Below, piece after piece: positions 53,829 through 63,490 of a stretch of 64,000 bases of DNA; position 1 is the stretch's first letter; every line of letters starts with the position of its first letter. The notes beneath the pieces are model-generated. The model did no database searches, was not told the origin of the DNA, and worked only from the letters and a program-made list of their open reading frames with translations. The stretch comes from Leptolyngbyaceae cyanobacterium clean351 (GTDB lineage Bacteria; Cyanobacteriota; Cyanobacteriia; DAIDHW01): NCBI GenBank assembly GCA_027451865.1, contig DAIDHW010000004.1:1-64000 (forward strand), written 5' to 3'. The translations under genes and the position numbers were made by a program.

Positions 53829-54541
53829 CTCTGACTTTTTAAATAAGCAATTTCGGTGGTGGTCAAGGGGCGACTCGCACCGTAGGGGAGTCCTCCGAGG
53901 TTGAGAGAGCCAATCGAGGTGCGATGTAAGCGCAATACTACATGACCCAACTGCTCAGCTACCCGGCGGATTTGACGATTGCGGCCTTCCCGGAGAACCA
54001 CCTCCAGAAGTGTTTGGTCTGCCTGACTGCCCAGGACCTGCACCCGGGCCGGAGCAGTCAGCTGCCTATCAAGGAGAACACCTTGACGCCAGGCCTGCAA
54101 AACTCCCTCGGAAGGACGGCCCTGCACCAGCACCTCATAGGTTTTGGGTATCTGATGTTGCGGATGGGTCAAGCAGTAGGTCAGTTGGCCATCATTAGTC
54201 AGGACCAGAGCCCCAGTGGAGTTCAGGTCTAGGCGACCGACGGGATGTACACCGTCTCGAAGATGAGCCGGGATCAGATCGGGCACAGTCGGGCGTCCCT
54301 GGGGGTCGCTGCAGGTGCAGATAACCCCCAGGGGTTTGTGCACTAGAAAGTACACCTGACTAGGAGTAGCCCGTACCTCTCGGCCATCAATTGTAATCCT
54401 ATCTACGGCCAAGTCAGCACCCTGGCCTAGGTGAGCTCGCTGGCCATTTACCATCACTCGACCAGCTAAAATTAGGGTCTCAGCTCCCCGGCGGGAGGCT
54501 AACCCTGACTGGGAAATGATTTTCTGCAGCCGTTGTTGCAT
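53813..54541 (-). CDS. rluB: rRNA pseudouridine synthase, RsuA/RluB family
   Basis: 242 aa from the ATG at 54541, which gives the usual R-L-Q-K-I-I-S-Q-S-G-L-A-S-R-R S4 domain. The catalytic domain has V-G-R-L-D-L-N-S-T-G-A-L-V-L-T-N-D-G with the active Asp, and E-G-R-N-R-Q-I-R-R. It likely modifies 23S U2605, although RsuA and RluE relatives are hard to separate by eye. The frame stays open to 54652, but that extension is not family-like. Confidence 0.88.
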   Translation of the reverse strand: MQQRLQKIISQSGLASRRGAETLILAGRVMVNGQRAHLGQGADLAVDRITIDGREVRATPSQVYFLVHKPLGVICTCSDPQGRPTVPDLIPAHLRDGVHPVGRLDLNSTGALVLTNDGQLTYCLTHPQHQIPKTYEVLVQGRPSEGVLQAWRQGVLLDRQLTAPARVQVLGSQADQTLLEVVLREGRNRQIRRVAEQLGHVVLRLHRTSIGSLNLGGLPYGASRPLTTTEIAYLKSQSCQPQ

Positions 54542-54708
54542 AGGATCAAGGTGCCCAAACTGAACCCCAGACATGGTCATCCCCAGCTTAGTATTCCCGT
54601 TAACTGGCTGACGCGGAGGACATACTGTGGAGATAGAAGCCATCATGACCATATTTTAAGATGACCTCGCATCAAAACTTAATATCGAAACCCGATAGGC
54701 AATATAAA

Positions 54709-54726
54709 CCCCTACTAAGCTAGGGG
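54709..54726 (-). terminator. Rho-independent-type terminator after sphS
   Basis: Minus-strand sequence CCCCTA-GCTTAG-TAGGGG followed by T-T-T-A-T-A-T-T. The 6-bp stem has a 6-base loop, 14 bases beyond the sphS stop. A short but well-placed intrinsic terminator separating sphS from rluB. Confidence 0.55.
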
Positions 54727-54739
54727 CGAGGGAGTCACC

Positions 54740-55996
54740 TCACTCGGTGCCTAGGGGTTGAGGCAGCCAAATCTGCAACCAAGCCCCCCCTGTGACTGGA
54801 TGATTGCTAGCGGTCACCTTGCCAGCGTGGGCCTCAATGATTTGGCGCACGATCGCCAAACCGAGACCTGTGCCCGAGCGGCTATCAGGGCGAGCACGGG
54901 ACAAATCAGCCCGGTAAAACCGGTCAAACACGTGGGGCAGGGCGCTGGCGGGAAACCCACTTCCCTCATCGATCACCTGCAGATGGATCTGTTGACTAGC
55001 ATCAACATCTAGGAAAACCTGAATACTCTTGTGGTCAGGGCTATGCTTGATGCCATTGTCCAACAAATTGATCATGACCCGGTACAAGCGCTGACGGTCC
55101 GCCAGGATGACTAGGCTATCGGGGCCATTGTAGGTCAAGTCCAGGTGCTTTTGGCGGGCTAACAGATCGAGACTAGACCAGGCTGAGTGAATTATTGGCA
55201 CCAAATCTAGGTAAGTGAGAGCTAAGGAACGGGAGCTGCCGGTCTTGAGAGCACTCAGTTCTAGAAGGTCTTGGACTAGGTCTCCCAACCGGACTACTTC
55301 GGCTAACAAGCGATCCGCCCAAGGCCGCAAATTTTCATCTAAGCGAGCCTGGAGTGTTTCTGCCACTAGGCGAATAGACGTCAGGGGAGTTTTCAATTCG
55401 TGGGCAACATCCGAGGTCCAGCGCTCCTGCTGGACGGCCAGGTCAACCAATTCTTGGCGATTTTCAAGAAAGACCCCCACGCGTCCTTGGGTTAAGGGAA
55501 AACCAATGCCCCGGAGCGCGTAGGCGGGCTCTTGAATCGGCACCTCCGGGTCCAGACAAACCGGGTGAAAGATCCAAATTTGCTGGACCGAGCGCTGTCT
55601 AGACCGAGTTTGCTCAATTAGTCGGTCAAGTTCGTAGGAGCGGACTAACTCCAGCAATAAGCGCTGTCGCCCAGGGTCATAGTCCTTAATTTGCAACAAC
55701 TGAACTGCCAGGGGGTTACACCACAGGATGCGGTTATCACCATCGACCAATAGGGTACCTAGGGGAGCTTGCCACAGTAACTTCTGCCAACTATGAAGTT
55801 GGGTAGCCAAGGACTGGGACTGCTGCTGGAGAGTACTGATGGCGGCGGAGATTTGGAATCCCAGGGAAAGCTGCGCTGGTGCCGCCTGGGGATACAAAGA
55901 CTGCAATAGCCTAGTCAGGTCCCGCTCCATGCGAATCCGATGCCAGCCTAGCAGGCACAATCCACAGATTAACCCCAGCAGAAACCCAAGAATCAC
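54740..55996 (-). CDS. sphS: Phosphate-sensing histidine kinase SphS (PhoR type)
   Basis: 418 aa. One N-terminal hydrophobic helix (1-20) and a helical linker precede a PAS domain (about 70-120, L-L-V-D-G-D-N-R-I-L-W-C-N-P). The HisKA phosphoacceptor is in D-V-A-H-E-L-K-T-P-L-T-S, followed by N, G1, F and G2 boxes (N-L-L-D-N-G, D-E-G-S-G-F, F-D-R-F-Y-R, G-T-G-L-G-L-A). It lies 68 bases after sphR. In Synechocystis SphS senses low phosphate and its N-terminal region is required. Confidence 0.84.
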   Translation of the reverse strand: MILGFLLGLICGLCLLGWHRIRMERDLTRLLQSLYPQAAPAQLSLGFQISAAISTLQQQSQSLATQLHSWQKLLWQAPLGTLLVDGDNRILWCNPLAVQLLQIKDYDPGRQRLLLELVRSYELDRLIEQTRSRQRSVQQIWIFHPVCLDPEVPIQEPAYALRGIGFPLTQGRVGVFLENRQELVDLAVQQERWTSDVAHELKTPLTSIRLVAETLQARLDENLRPWADRLLAEVVRLGDLVQDLLELSALKTGSSRSLALTYLDLVPIIHSAWSSLDLLARQKHLDLTYNGPDSLVILADRQRLYRVMINLLDNGIKHSPDHKSIQVFLDVDASQQIHLQVIDEGSGFPASALPHVFDRFYRADLSRARPDSRSGTGLGLAIVRQIIEAHAGKVTASNHPVTGGAWLQIWLPQPLGTE

Positions 55997-56064
55997 AGCC
56001 TATGGTCCTAGTCCGGGATGGTTAACAGAGTGCCAGCTAGGAGCCCTAACCGGCGCTCAGGAAT

Positions 56065-56817
56065 CTACCCTAAACGATAGCCAAACCCCCGCACAGTTTG
56101 TAGGATTTGGGGATGACTTGGGTCTACTTCTACTTTTTCCCGCAACCAGCGGATGTGGACATCAACAGTTTTACTGTCACCCATGAAGTCATTGCCCCAG
56201 ACCCTTTCTAGGAGCTGGTCCCGAGACCAAACTCGCCGCGGGTGACGCATAAACAACTCCAGGATCCGAAACTCCTTAGGAGAAAAGTTAACTTCTGTCC
56301 CTCTGACCACTACTCGGCACTCCTGTAGAAATAGGGTAATGTCGGCAAACTTGAGGATTTGATCCTCAGGAATAGTGGTTTCCGGGGAGCGGTAGCGACG
56401 CTGCAGGGCCCGGCAACGGGCTATGAGTTCCCGCATGCCAAAGGGCTTAGTGAGGTAGTCATCCGCTCCCACTTCCAAACCTACCACCCGGTCAGTTTCA
56501 GTACCCCGGGCACTGAGGATTAAAATTGGCACGTTGCTCCCCTGACGCCGCAGCAGGCGACACAGGTCCAGGCCATTGATATAGGGCAGCATCAAGTCCA
56601 GAATGATTAAGTCAAAAGGTGGCGTCAGTTCGGCAGCAGAGAGCTGTTCATAGGTCATTTCTAGGGCCGTGCGGCCATCCCCAGCCGTAACCACTTCGTA
56701 CCCTTCACCCCCTAGGGCAAAGGCTAAGGTCTCACGAATCAGTTCCTCATCTTCAACAATTAAAACTCTTCCCAGTTTGAGCGCCGCTTGGGATTTAGTG
56801 GGTTGGGCGAGTAACAT
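56065..56817 (-). CDS. sphR: Response regulator SphR (OmpR/PhoB type)
   Basis: 250 aa. The receiver domain has E-D-E-E, phosphoacceptor Asp in L-I-I-L-D-L-M-L-P and Lys in L-T-K-P-F. The winged-helix DNA-binding domain carries S-P-K-E-F-R-I-L-E-L and S-K-T-V-D-V-H-I-R-W-L-R-E-K and ends G-F-G-Y-R. Adjacent sphS makes the phosphate-starvation pair plausible. Pho-box targets were not searched. Confidence 0.86.
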   Translation of the reverse strand: MLLAQPTKSQAALKLGRVLIVEDEELIRETLAFALGGEGYEVVTAGDGRTALEMTYEQLSAAELTPPFDLIILDLMLPYINGLDLCRLLRRQGSNVPILILSARGTETDRVVGLEVGADDYLTKPFGMRELIARCRALQRRYRSPETTIPEDQILKFADITLFLQECRVVVRGTEVNFSPKEFRILELFMRHPRRVWSRDQLLERVWGNDFMGDSKTVDVHIRWLREKVEVDPSHPQILQTVRGFGYRLG

Positions 56818-56886
56818 AGGTTTGATGAGGCTGCCTTTATACCTGACTGGGTTTCACATCCGCACAGATCTTATCACCTCAGGACC

Positions 56887-59800
56887 ATGGCTAATTCTCC
56901 CCCTCATCCCTGGCGTGGGCGACTCCTGTGGTCTGCTGCTATTTCCCTGGGGGCATTAACCCTGGGAGTAGGTGCAGGAGCATGGTGGCTGAGCGACCAC
57001 CTGAGCGGCTTAGTGGGAAGTAACTTGACTCGTATCCTGGGACGGCCAGTAGTAATAGGCCCTGTAACCAGATTAACCCCAGACCACGTGGAGTTTGGTC
57101 CATCTAAAATGCTCCCGCAACCGCGGGACCGGAGCTCTTTAACTATTCAAGCCCTCGAGGTTAAGTTTAACCCCTGGCAGCTAATCTGCCAAGGCCAGCT
57201 CCAGGGAACAGTTAATCTGGTTTCGCCGCGTTTGAACCTGGTTCAAGGAACAGACGGGCGTTGGCTGGAGAGTGCCCATCCCTCCTTTCCTCCCCAGGGT
57301 TGGATGACGGTCAAGCGGCTACAGATTAGCCTCCACCAAGCCCTAGTCCGGGTGTCTCCCCTACACCTGCCGGCCCAACTACTCACCGCCGTAGCGGGCC
57401 AGGCTACCCTCACCCCTGGTCAGCTGCAGTTTTCCCTCCAGGGCCAGAGAAAATTAGGGGGCGCCTTCCGGCTGCAGGGGCAGGACACCCCGGCAGCTAT
57501 CACCTTGAGGGCCCAGGTTCTGGGAGTGCCAGCAGCTAGTCTGCCGCCTTTACCGTCCTTAGGGTGGCAACTGCGCGGCGGGGAAGTAACCGGTCAGCTG
57601 CGGGTCTCCTCGCGCCGCCACGCCCCCCTCCACCTTGTCGCCCAGGCTAACCTTGAGCACTTAACCGTACGGGGCTCGGACCGGCTGGTGCTCCAAACCC
57701 ACCCGGCCCACCTGCGTACGGTCCAGGCTGTTACCGGTACCCTCACCTACAACAACTCTCAGGGGCGACTGAGCCTCGACTTACAAGGAAGGCTCGGAGG
57801 CCCCCTCCTGGTTAAGGGGTGGCTGGAGCTTCACCCCTATCGGGGGAACCTGGCCATCACCGCCTGGCGGTTACCAGCAAAGGTCCTTAGTCAAGCTTTT
57901 CGGATACCTGTGACAATCCGGGCTGGTCACCTAGACACCCGGGTCCACGTCTCCTGGCAGGCCAATCATCTACCTCAACTACAGGGGAGTGCTACCCTCC
58001 AAGGGCTGACCGCTGTAGTCCCCGGTTTACCGCGGCCGTTACGCTCAGGTGCCGGCAAAATCAAACTCCAGGGACTTACCGCCTACTTCTCCTCGGTACG
58101 CACCACCTATGGAGGTATTCCTCTCCTAGCCCGGGGAAACCTGAATTGGCAACGGGGCTTCGACCTGCAGGTGCAAACAAACTGGGTGGCAGCTCCCCTG
58201 GCCCTGGCGGCTCTCCAGATTAATCCCCCTTTACCCACCAGGGGTTGGGTCCGGGCCCCCTTCCATATCAGTGGCCCCCTGAAGGCCCCCCTCCTGGTGG
58301 GCACAGTCCAAGGGGATTTGCAGATTGACCGGGTGCCCCTCCCAACAGTCCGAGGGAGATTCCGGCTCGAGGATGGCTATCTACAGGTGACGGCGATCCA
58401 GGCCCGACCCCTAGGGGGGGGATTAGTAACTGGCCGCGCCCAGGGACATCCCCTAGGCGTGATGGCCATTACCCTAAGAGGTACAAACCTAGCGGGAGAC
58501 CAGCTAGGGCGCCTCTACGGGCTGCCCCCTGAGGTGCACTTAGGTCCGATGGGTGGCCAACTCAGGATCCAAGGGCTCCTCACTAATCCCCAAATCCTAG
58601 TCAACTTTCAAGCTCCCCAAGGCGATCCGCCACTGGGGGGTGCCCTGGAAATTTATCATCCTGGTCCCCAGTGGAGCGCTACTGGTCTGGTGCACTTCCC
58701 CCAGGGCCTAGCAGTAATTCGCCAGGCAATTACCAGTCAAGTACACGTTACCCCAGAGGTGATCACTATCCGACATGCCACCGCCCCAGGATTTCTGGCC
58801 CGGGGGAAGATTTTCCCTGACCACCTACAGTTACACCTAGAGCTTCATCACTATCCTTTAGCCCAGGTAGTCGGTTTTAACCTGGCGGGCACTACTAATC
58901 TACAAGGAGACCTCACAGGGCCTCTCGGTAGCCCCCAACTCAAGGCTGACCTAGAAACCAGCCCTCTCAGGTGGGGCAGCTATGAATTGCTCAGTCCCCT
59001 GAGGGGTGCCCTCTCCTCCACCCCCCGGCTAGTAGCCCTCAATCTTAGGGGAGCCCAAACCCGAGTGGACTTGGCCCTGGACAGGAGCACCCTTAGGCCA
59101 GAGCAGTTCTTCCTCCAGCGGGGCCAAGCCATCGCCAGGGGCACACTCCAAGGCCAAGATCTAGTCGGCCAAGTGAGTAGTTTGCCGCTGACTAGCGTCC
59201 ACATTTCCCTAGGTGGCCTAGGAGATATAACTGGCATCGCTAGCGCTCAGTGGCGATACAATTTCCCCACCCAGACCCTCACTGGTCAGCTGCAGGTCAA
59301 CCAGGCAGGCCTGAATCAATTCCAGGGGGCTTCCTTGCGAGGACAACTTATTGCCACAAGAAACCTCCTGGTCCTGAGTGATGCCCAGTTAATCCACGGC
59401 TCCAGTAAATACTTGCTCAACCTCAAGGCCCACTGGGGTCAGCGCCTGGAAGTAGCAGGGCAATTAGTTGTGCCCCACGCCCAAGTGCAAGACCTAGAAG
59501 AAGTCTTGATAAGGGGACCTAAACCCACTCCCGGAGCAACTGCTGCTGACCTTAGCCCAGTCACCATTGGGGACCCCCAAGCCTCTTTACTGGCCCAGAT
59601 CGACACCTTCAGTCACCTGCATTACACACCCCAACCGCCCTTGCCCATCTCTCCTAAAGGGGAGTTCCAGGGGCAGGTGACTTTTAGGGGCAGTCCCAAC
59701 CCAGACCAGCCTGCTTTACAGGGCAGCTTCACCTTCCAAGCCCAGGACCTAGTCTGGGGTCAGGCCCGGGCCGACCACCTAGTAACCTATGGTCAGTTTA

Positions 59801-61575
59801 CCCCTCAAGCCCTGACTATCGAGGCTTTTAACTTAGGGTTTGGCGGGGGGACAGCCAGTTTTCAAGGGCGCCTAGGCCAAGGACAGCAAGGACATCTAGA
59901 AATCCATGACTACCCCCTAGCCTTAACTAGCCAGGGGGTAGACCTCCAGGGTCACCTAGAGGGGGCAATAAACCTCGCCGGCTCCTTAACCTACCCACAA
60001 CTGCAGGGGCAGCTATCCCTAAGGGCTGCCACTCTGAATCGGAGTCCTCTACCCGTCGCCCAGGCAACCTTTAGTTACCTAGCCCCCCAACTGCAGGTCC
60101 AAGGCCGATCCCTAGTGGGCAATCCCCCTCAACCCGTGACGGTCTGGGGCACCATTCCCTACCAACTTCCTTGGGATAAGGTAACTCCTGGGCCACCCCT
60201 GGATCTAAACCTAGACCTTCGTAACCAGGCCCTAGCCTTGGTCAATTTATTTACTAACCGCATCGAATGGCTGACTGGGCTAGGCCTAGCTCGGATCAGG
60301 GCCCAGGGCTCCCTAGCTCACCCCCAAATCTCTGGTCGTGTTCAGCTGCACAACGCCAGCTTCAAGATCCAAGGCATCCCAGACCAGATCACACACCTGG
60401 ACACTCAGATTACCTTGGTACCCGGACAGGTCCAAGTCAAAAGCTTCCATGGCCAACTGAGTCAAGGGCAAGTGACTGCCCAGGGTAATTTGCCCTTGAC
60501 CCCCGGGGCAGCGGTCCCCACCCTTCAAGTGCACCTAGAGCGGCTGCTCCTAGATTTGCCCAAGCTCTATCAGGGACAAGCGAGCGGCGACTTAGAAGTT
60601 ACCGGTTCTCTCCCGGCCCCCGCCTTGGGAGGGTCACTCACCCTCAGCCAAGGTCGGGTATTTCTGGCGGGTTCCTCGTTGCCAAGTCACCAGGAGCAGG
60701 AGCTGCCACCCTTAAGGTTTCATAATCTCAAGCTTAATCTGGCTGACCGGCTTCAGGTTGTCGAGCCGCCAGTCCTCGATCTGGTTTCCCAAGGGGGTCT
60801 CATCCTTGACGGCACCCTAGCGGCACCTGAGCCGACGGGAGAGATAGCCTTTACTGAGGGGGGGGTTAACCTATTCACCAGCAGGCTTGAGCTCAATCGC
60901 CGCCAACAAAACTTCGCTAGGTTCACTGGCTCCCTTGACCCCGAATTGCATCTAGGCTTGGAAACCAAGGTCACGGAAGTCACAGGAGGGAGCTTAACCT
61001 CCCTTAACCCCCTAGGGAATTTTGCCGGAGGCAACTCTATTGCCGTATCTCCCGACTTTTATGGCCATAACCTAGATTCCCTGCAAACCATTCAGGTCTA
61101 CCTGCAGGTGCAAGGTAAAGCGAGTGACCTCAAGGAACACTTCAACCAAGTAGTTACCTTAAACAGTAATCCCTCCCGGTCAGCAGCGGAGATTGTAGCT
61201 TTACTGGGGGGGGGATTTACTGGTCCTCTACTGCAGGGGAATAGTTCCTTGGCCCTGACCACCCTTGCCAGCTCAGTCCTGTTCACCAGCGCTCAAGGTT
61301 TATTTGATCGACTGTTGAGTAGCAGGTTTGATTTTCGGCTTTTCCCTAGTCTCATTCCGGCGGAGAATGGCACCTCTAGCCTCAGTTTTGGCGGCGAAAT
61401 AGCTTACCGCATTGACCGCCAGATCTCCCTGTCAGTGCTGCAGATCCTCACAGGCCCAGAACGACCTACCCGTTTCAACGTCAACTATCAGCTAGGAGAC
61501 CACTTGGAACTGCGGGCCACTACCAATTTCCAGGGGGATAACATTGGGGTTCTGGAGTATCGCCAACAGTTTTAG
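56887..61575 (+). CDS. tamB: TamB/Tic236-like inter-membrane protein (DUF490)
   Basis: 1562 aa. One N-terminal helix (about 12-34) anchors it in the inner membrane. A very long beta-rich region with repeated short strands (G-x-L-x-V-x-G type) follows, and the conserved C-terminal TamB domain (about 1250-1562) ends with barrel-like aromatic segments and R-Q-Q-F. In plants the homologue Tic236 links inner-membrane translocon to Toc75; in cyanobacteria it is the bridge to Omp85, present here as bamA. AsmA-like repeats now suggest lipid transfer. Start ATG 56887. Confidence 0.93.
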   Translation: MANSPPHPWRGRLLWSAAISLGALTLGVGAGAWWLSDHLSGLVGSNLTRILGRPVVIGPVTRLTPDHVEFGPSKMLPQPRDRSSLTIQALEVKFNPWQLICQGQLQGTVNLVSPRLNLVQGTDGRWLESAHPSFPPQGWMTVKRLQISLHQALVRVSPLHLPAQLLTAVAGQATLTPGQLQFSLQGQRKLGGAFRLQGQDTPAAITLRAQVLGVPAASLPPLPSLGWQLRGGEVTGQLRVSSRRHAPLHLVAQANLEHLTVRGSDRLVLQTHPAHLRTVQAVTGTLTYNNSQGRLSLDLQGRLGGPLLVKGWLELHPYRGNLAITAWRLPAKVLSQAFRIPVTIRAGHLDTRVHVSWQANHLPQLQGSATLQGLTAVVPGLPRPLRSGAGKIKLQGLTAYFSSVRTTYGGIPLLARGNLNWQRGFDLQVQTNWVAAPLALAALQINPPLPTRGWVRAPFHISGPLKAPLLVGTVQGDLQIDRVPLPTVRGRFRLEDGYLQVTAIQARPLGGGLVTGRAQGHPLGVMAITLRGTNLAGDQLGRLYGLPPEVHLGPMGGQLRIQGLLTNPQILVNFQAPQGDPPLGGALEIYHPGPQWSATGLVHFPQGLAVIRQAITSQVHVTPEVITIRHATAPGFLARGKIFPDHLQLHLELHHYPLAQVVGFNLAGTTNLQGDLTGPLGSPQLKADLETSPLRWGSYELLSPLRGALSSTPRLVALNLRGAQTRVDLALDRSTLRPEQFFLQRGQAIARGTLQGQDLVGQVSSLPLTSVHISLGGLGDITGIASAQWRYNFPTQTLTGQLQVNQAGLNQFQGASLRGQLIATRNLLVLSDAQLIHGSSKYLLNLKAHWGQRLEVAGQLVVPHAQVQDLEEVLIRGPKPTPGATAADLSPVTIGDPQASLLAQIDTFSHLHYTPQPPLPISPKGEFQGQVTFRGSPNPDQPALQGSFTFQAQDLVWGQARADHLVTYGQFTPQALTIEAFNLGFGGGTASFQGRLGQGQQGHLEIHDYPLALTSQGVDLQGHLEGAINLAGSLTYPQLQGQLSLRAATLNRSPLPVAQATFSYLAPQLQVQGRSLVGNPPQPVTVWGTIPYQLPWDKVTPGPPLDLNLDLRNQALALVNLFTNRIEWLTGLGLARIRAQGSLAHPQISGRVQLHNASFKIQGIPDQITHLDTQITLVPGQVQVKSFHGQLSQGQVTAQGNLPLTPGAAVPTLQVHLERLLLDLPKLYQGQASGDLEVTGSLPAPALGGSLTLSQGRVFLAGSSLPSHQEQELPPLRFHNLKLNLADRLQVVEPPVLDLVSQGGLILDGTLAAPEPTGEIAFTEGGVNLFTSRLELNRRQQNFARFTGSLDPELHLGLETKVTEVTGGSLTSLNPLGNFAGGNSIAVSPDFYGHNLDSLQTIQVYLQVQGKASDLKEHFNQVVTLNSNPSRSAAEIVALLGGGFTGPLLQGNSSLALTTLASSVLFTSAQGLFDRLLSSRFDFRLFPSLIPAENGTSSLSFGGEIAYRIDRQISLSVLQILTGPERPTRFNVNYQLGDHLELRATTNFQGDNIGVLEYRQQF

Positions 61576-61949
61576 CTTGAGGGGGACGGGCTGGGGCTAC
61601 AGGTAGGTAAGGGGCTGGAGAGGCCAGGGGAGACCGATGGGCCAGGGGAGACCGATGGGCCAGGGGAGACCGATGGGCTCGGGGAGACTGATGGGCTCGG
61701 GGAGACTGATGGGCTCGGGGAGACTGATGCGCTCGGGGAGACTGATGCGCTCGGGGAGACTGATGCGCTCGGGGAGACTGATGCGCTCGGGGAGACTGAT
61801 GCGCTCGGGGAGACTGATGCGCTCGGGGAGAAATTAGGCTGTTCGGTCAGACCAGGATCAGGAGCAAGGGAAGACTGCAGATTACCGCAGGCAGTCGGCA
61901 ATAGCAACAGCGCAGCAGCTAACAAGATACGGCGGTACAAGTTACGCAT
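61572..61949 (-). CDS. Lipoprotein with Ser-Pro tandem hexapeptides
   Basis: 125 aa. The signal has two arginines and a Leu/Ala run with a lipobox P-T-A-C at C21. After a 19-residue spacer the protein is built of hexapeptides: six S-P-S-A-S-V, three S-P-S-P-S-V, two S-P-G-P-S-V and a final S-P-G-L-S-S, then a Ser/Pro tail. No domain follows, so it seems to be a lipid-anchored flexible stalk. It is convergent with tamB and shares a TTAG stop overlap. Not recognised beyond that. Confidence 0.66.
   Translation of the reverse strand: MRNLYRRILLAAALLLLPTACGNLQSSLAPDPGLTEQPNFSPSASVSPSASVSPSASVSPSASVSPSASVSPSASVSPSPSVSPSPSVSPSPSVSPGPSVSPGPSVSPGLSSPLPTCSPSPSPSS
61614..61829 (-). repeat. 18-bp tandem repeat array, 12 units
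   Basis: Twelve 18-bp units, eleven giving perfect hexapeptide codings at 61632-61829 and one diverged unit at 61614-61631. Units fall in three homogeneous blocks of six, three and two. The plus-strand core is G-G-G-G-A-G-A-C-T-G-A-T in the six-unit block and G-G-G-G-A-G-A-C-C-G-A-T in others. Block structure implies stepwise duplication by slippage. Confidence 0.9.
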
Positions 61950-62000
61950 GGTTCCTCCCCCAGGATTACTGGCTTGCTTTTTGCTTCAACATAGGCCACC

Positions 62001-62723
62001 CTACAAGACTCCCTCTTGCTCAAGAGAGGCAATCATTTGTAAAGCTCGAGGATCCCCCAGGCGCAGCAGAGATGAGCGGGCATCCTCCCGCACGCCTAAG
62101 TCAGGGTCCTCTACTAGGGCTTCTATCAGAGCATCCACGGCGGTGGCGTAGACCACATTCGAGGGTAGCTCTCGACACAGCTGCCCGAGCGACCAGGCAC
62201 AATTGCTGCGCACGACCGGGACTGGGTCTTGGCGCAGGGCTTCAATTAAGGCTGGGAGAGAACCTAGCACGGCCTCATACCCCAACTCGCCCATCTGAGC
62301 TAGGGAACTGGCTGCCCAGAGTCTCACCGCCGAAATATCGGTTTTGAGGGCATTAACTAAGGGGGCTAGGGAACGCGGGTCCCGACAGTTGCCCAGGGCC
62401 CAAACAATTCCTTTACGCACGTACCCATTCCAATCCCGGCTCAGTTGATCAATCAGGGGTTCTACAGCCTCAGGGGCAGGATTACGGCCTAGGGCGTAGG
62501 CGCTACTCACCCTTACCAAGGGACAGCCATCACGCAATAGATGCACCAAAGCCGGAATAGCTCGCGGGTCCTGCAGATCACAAAATGCCCGGCTAGCCTC
62601 CATGCGGTCTTGCACCTCCGGGGATGTCAACAACTCCAGCATGACCACCGGGTCAACCACAAGCTGGGAGTCGGCCGTCAGGTCATCAAGGGGGCTGGCC
62701 GTATCCGGCAAATAGTCATCCAT
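62001..62723 (-). CDS. HEAT-repeat protein, IaiH-like
   Basis: 240 aa of about six HEAT-type repeats ([47 protein letters not shown]). An acidic N-terminus (D-D-Y-L-P-D) precedes them. Layout and length resemble the cyanobacterial HEAT protein IaiH that binds the iron-sulfur scaffold IscA, but phycobilin lyase relatives share the fold. It is likely a protein-binding scaffold; the partner is unknown. Confidence 0.7.
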   Translation of the reverse strand: MDDYLPDTASPLDDLTADSQLVVDPVVMLELLTSPEVQDRMEASRAFCDLQDPRAIPALVHLLRDGCPLVRVSSAYALGRNPAPEAVEPLIDQLSRDWNGYVRKGIVWALGNCRDPRSLAPLVNALKTDISAVRLWAASSLAQMGELGYEAVLGSLPALIEALRQDPVPVVRSNCAWSLGQLCRELPSNVVYATAVDALIEALVEDPDLGVREDARSSLLRLGDPRALQMIASLEQEGVL

Positions 62724-62858
62724 GGTTAGCTTTCAACACCACAAACAACATTATTCCATGGCTCCTAACTCATGCTACGTTGGGCAAAGTGACTTTGCCG
62801 GAAACATCGTTGGGCTTAGACCCCGGACTCACCTCAAATCTCAGTGCCAACCCCGCCC

Positions 62859-63422
62859 ATGAACTCTTACTCGATCGCACTTTTTGGCACTAGTGCTGAC
62901 CCACCAACCCAGGGACACGAGGCGATTGTAGTATATCTAGCTGCCCAGTTCGATCACGTAGCGGTCTGGGTTGCCCACAATCCCCTCAAGCAGCACCACG
63001 CCTCCCTAGAACAGCGAATGGCGATGATGCAGTTGCTGATTACCCCTCTTCCCTACCCAAATATTGGTTTTTACCCCTCCTTGAGTGACCCCCATACCCT
63101 AGTGACGGTCGAGCGGGCTCGGCAGCAGTGGCCGGCCGCCGATTTCACTCTGGTGGTCGGATCGGATGTTGTGTACCAACTACCCTACTGGCACCAAAGT
63201 CAAGCCCTCCTAGCCCAGGTAAAGCTTTTGGTAATCCCGCGGCCTGGCTGTCCCCTGGCGCCCGATACCTTAGCTGCCTTGGCCACCGAAGTTAAGGTGG
63301 CCGATTGGCAGGGGCCCCCTGGATCCTCCACCGCTAGTCGGGAGGGAAAAGACCTAGAGGTCCTTACCCCAGCAATCCGGGCCTACGCTCGCACTCACCA
63401 GTTATACAACTGGCCCAGGTAG
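62859..63422 (+). CDS. nadD: Nicotinate-nucleotide adenylyltransferase NadD
   Basis: 187 aa from the ATG at 62859, placing A-L-F-G-T-S-A-D-P-P-T-Q-G-H (the nucleotidyltransferase motif with G-x-H) near the N-terminus. The later segment S-S-T-A-S-R matches the I-S-x-T-x-x-R phosphate loop. It makes NaAD from NaMN and ATP in NAD synthesis. A GTG at 62844 would add five residues. Cyanobacteria also have a NadM/NadD family spread, so the exact substrate bias is inferred. Confidence 0.85.
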   Translation: MNSYSIALFGTSADPPTQGHEAIVVYLAAQFDHVAVWVAHNPLKQHHASLEQRMAMMQLLITPLPYPNIGFYPSLSDPHTLVTVERARQQWPAADFTLVVGSDVVYQLPYWHQSQALLAQVKLLVIPRPGCPLAPDTLAALATEVKVADWQGPPGSSTASREGKDLEVLTPAIRAYARTHQLYNWPR

Positions 63423-63490
63423 CCTAGGGGCACGGGATAGGAACCAGAAATGGTAAAGTTTTTATTAAAAGCCTAACTACAGTTACCCTG

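Noticed and set aside
61637-61837. Plus-strand ORF of G-R-L-M repeats
   Set aside because: Mirror of the tandem array inside the lipoprotein gene; the minus frame has a signal peptide and lipobox.
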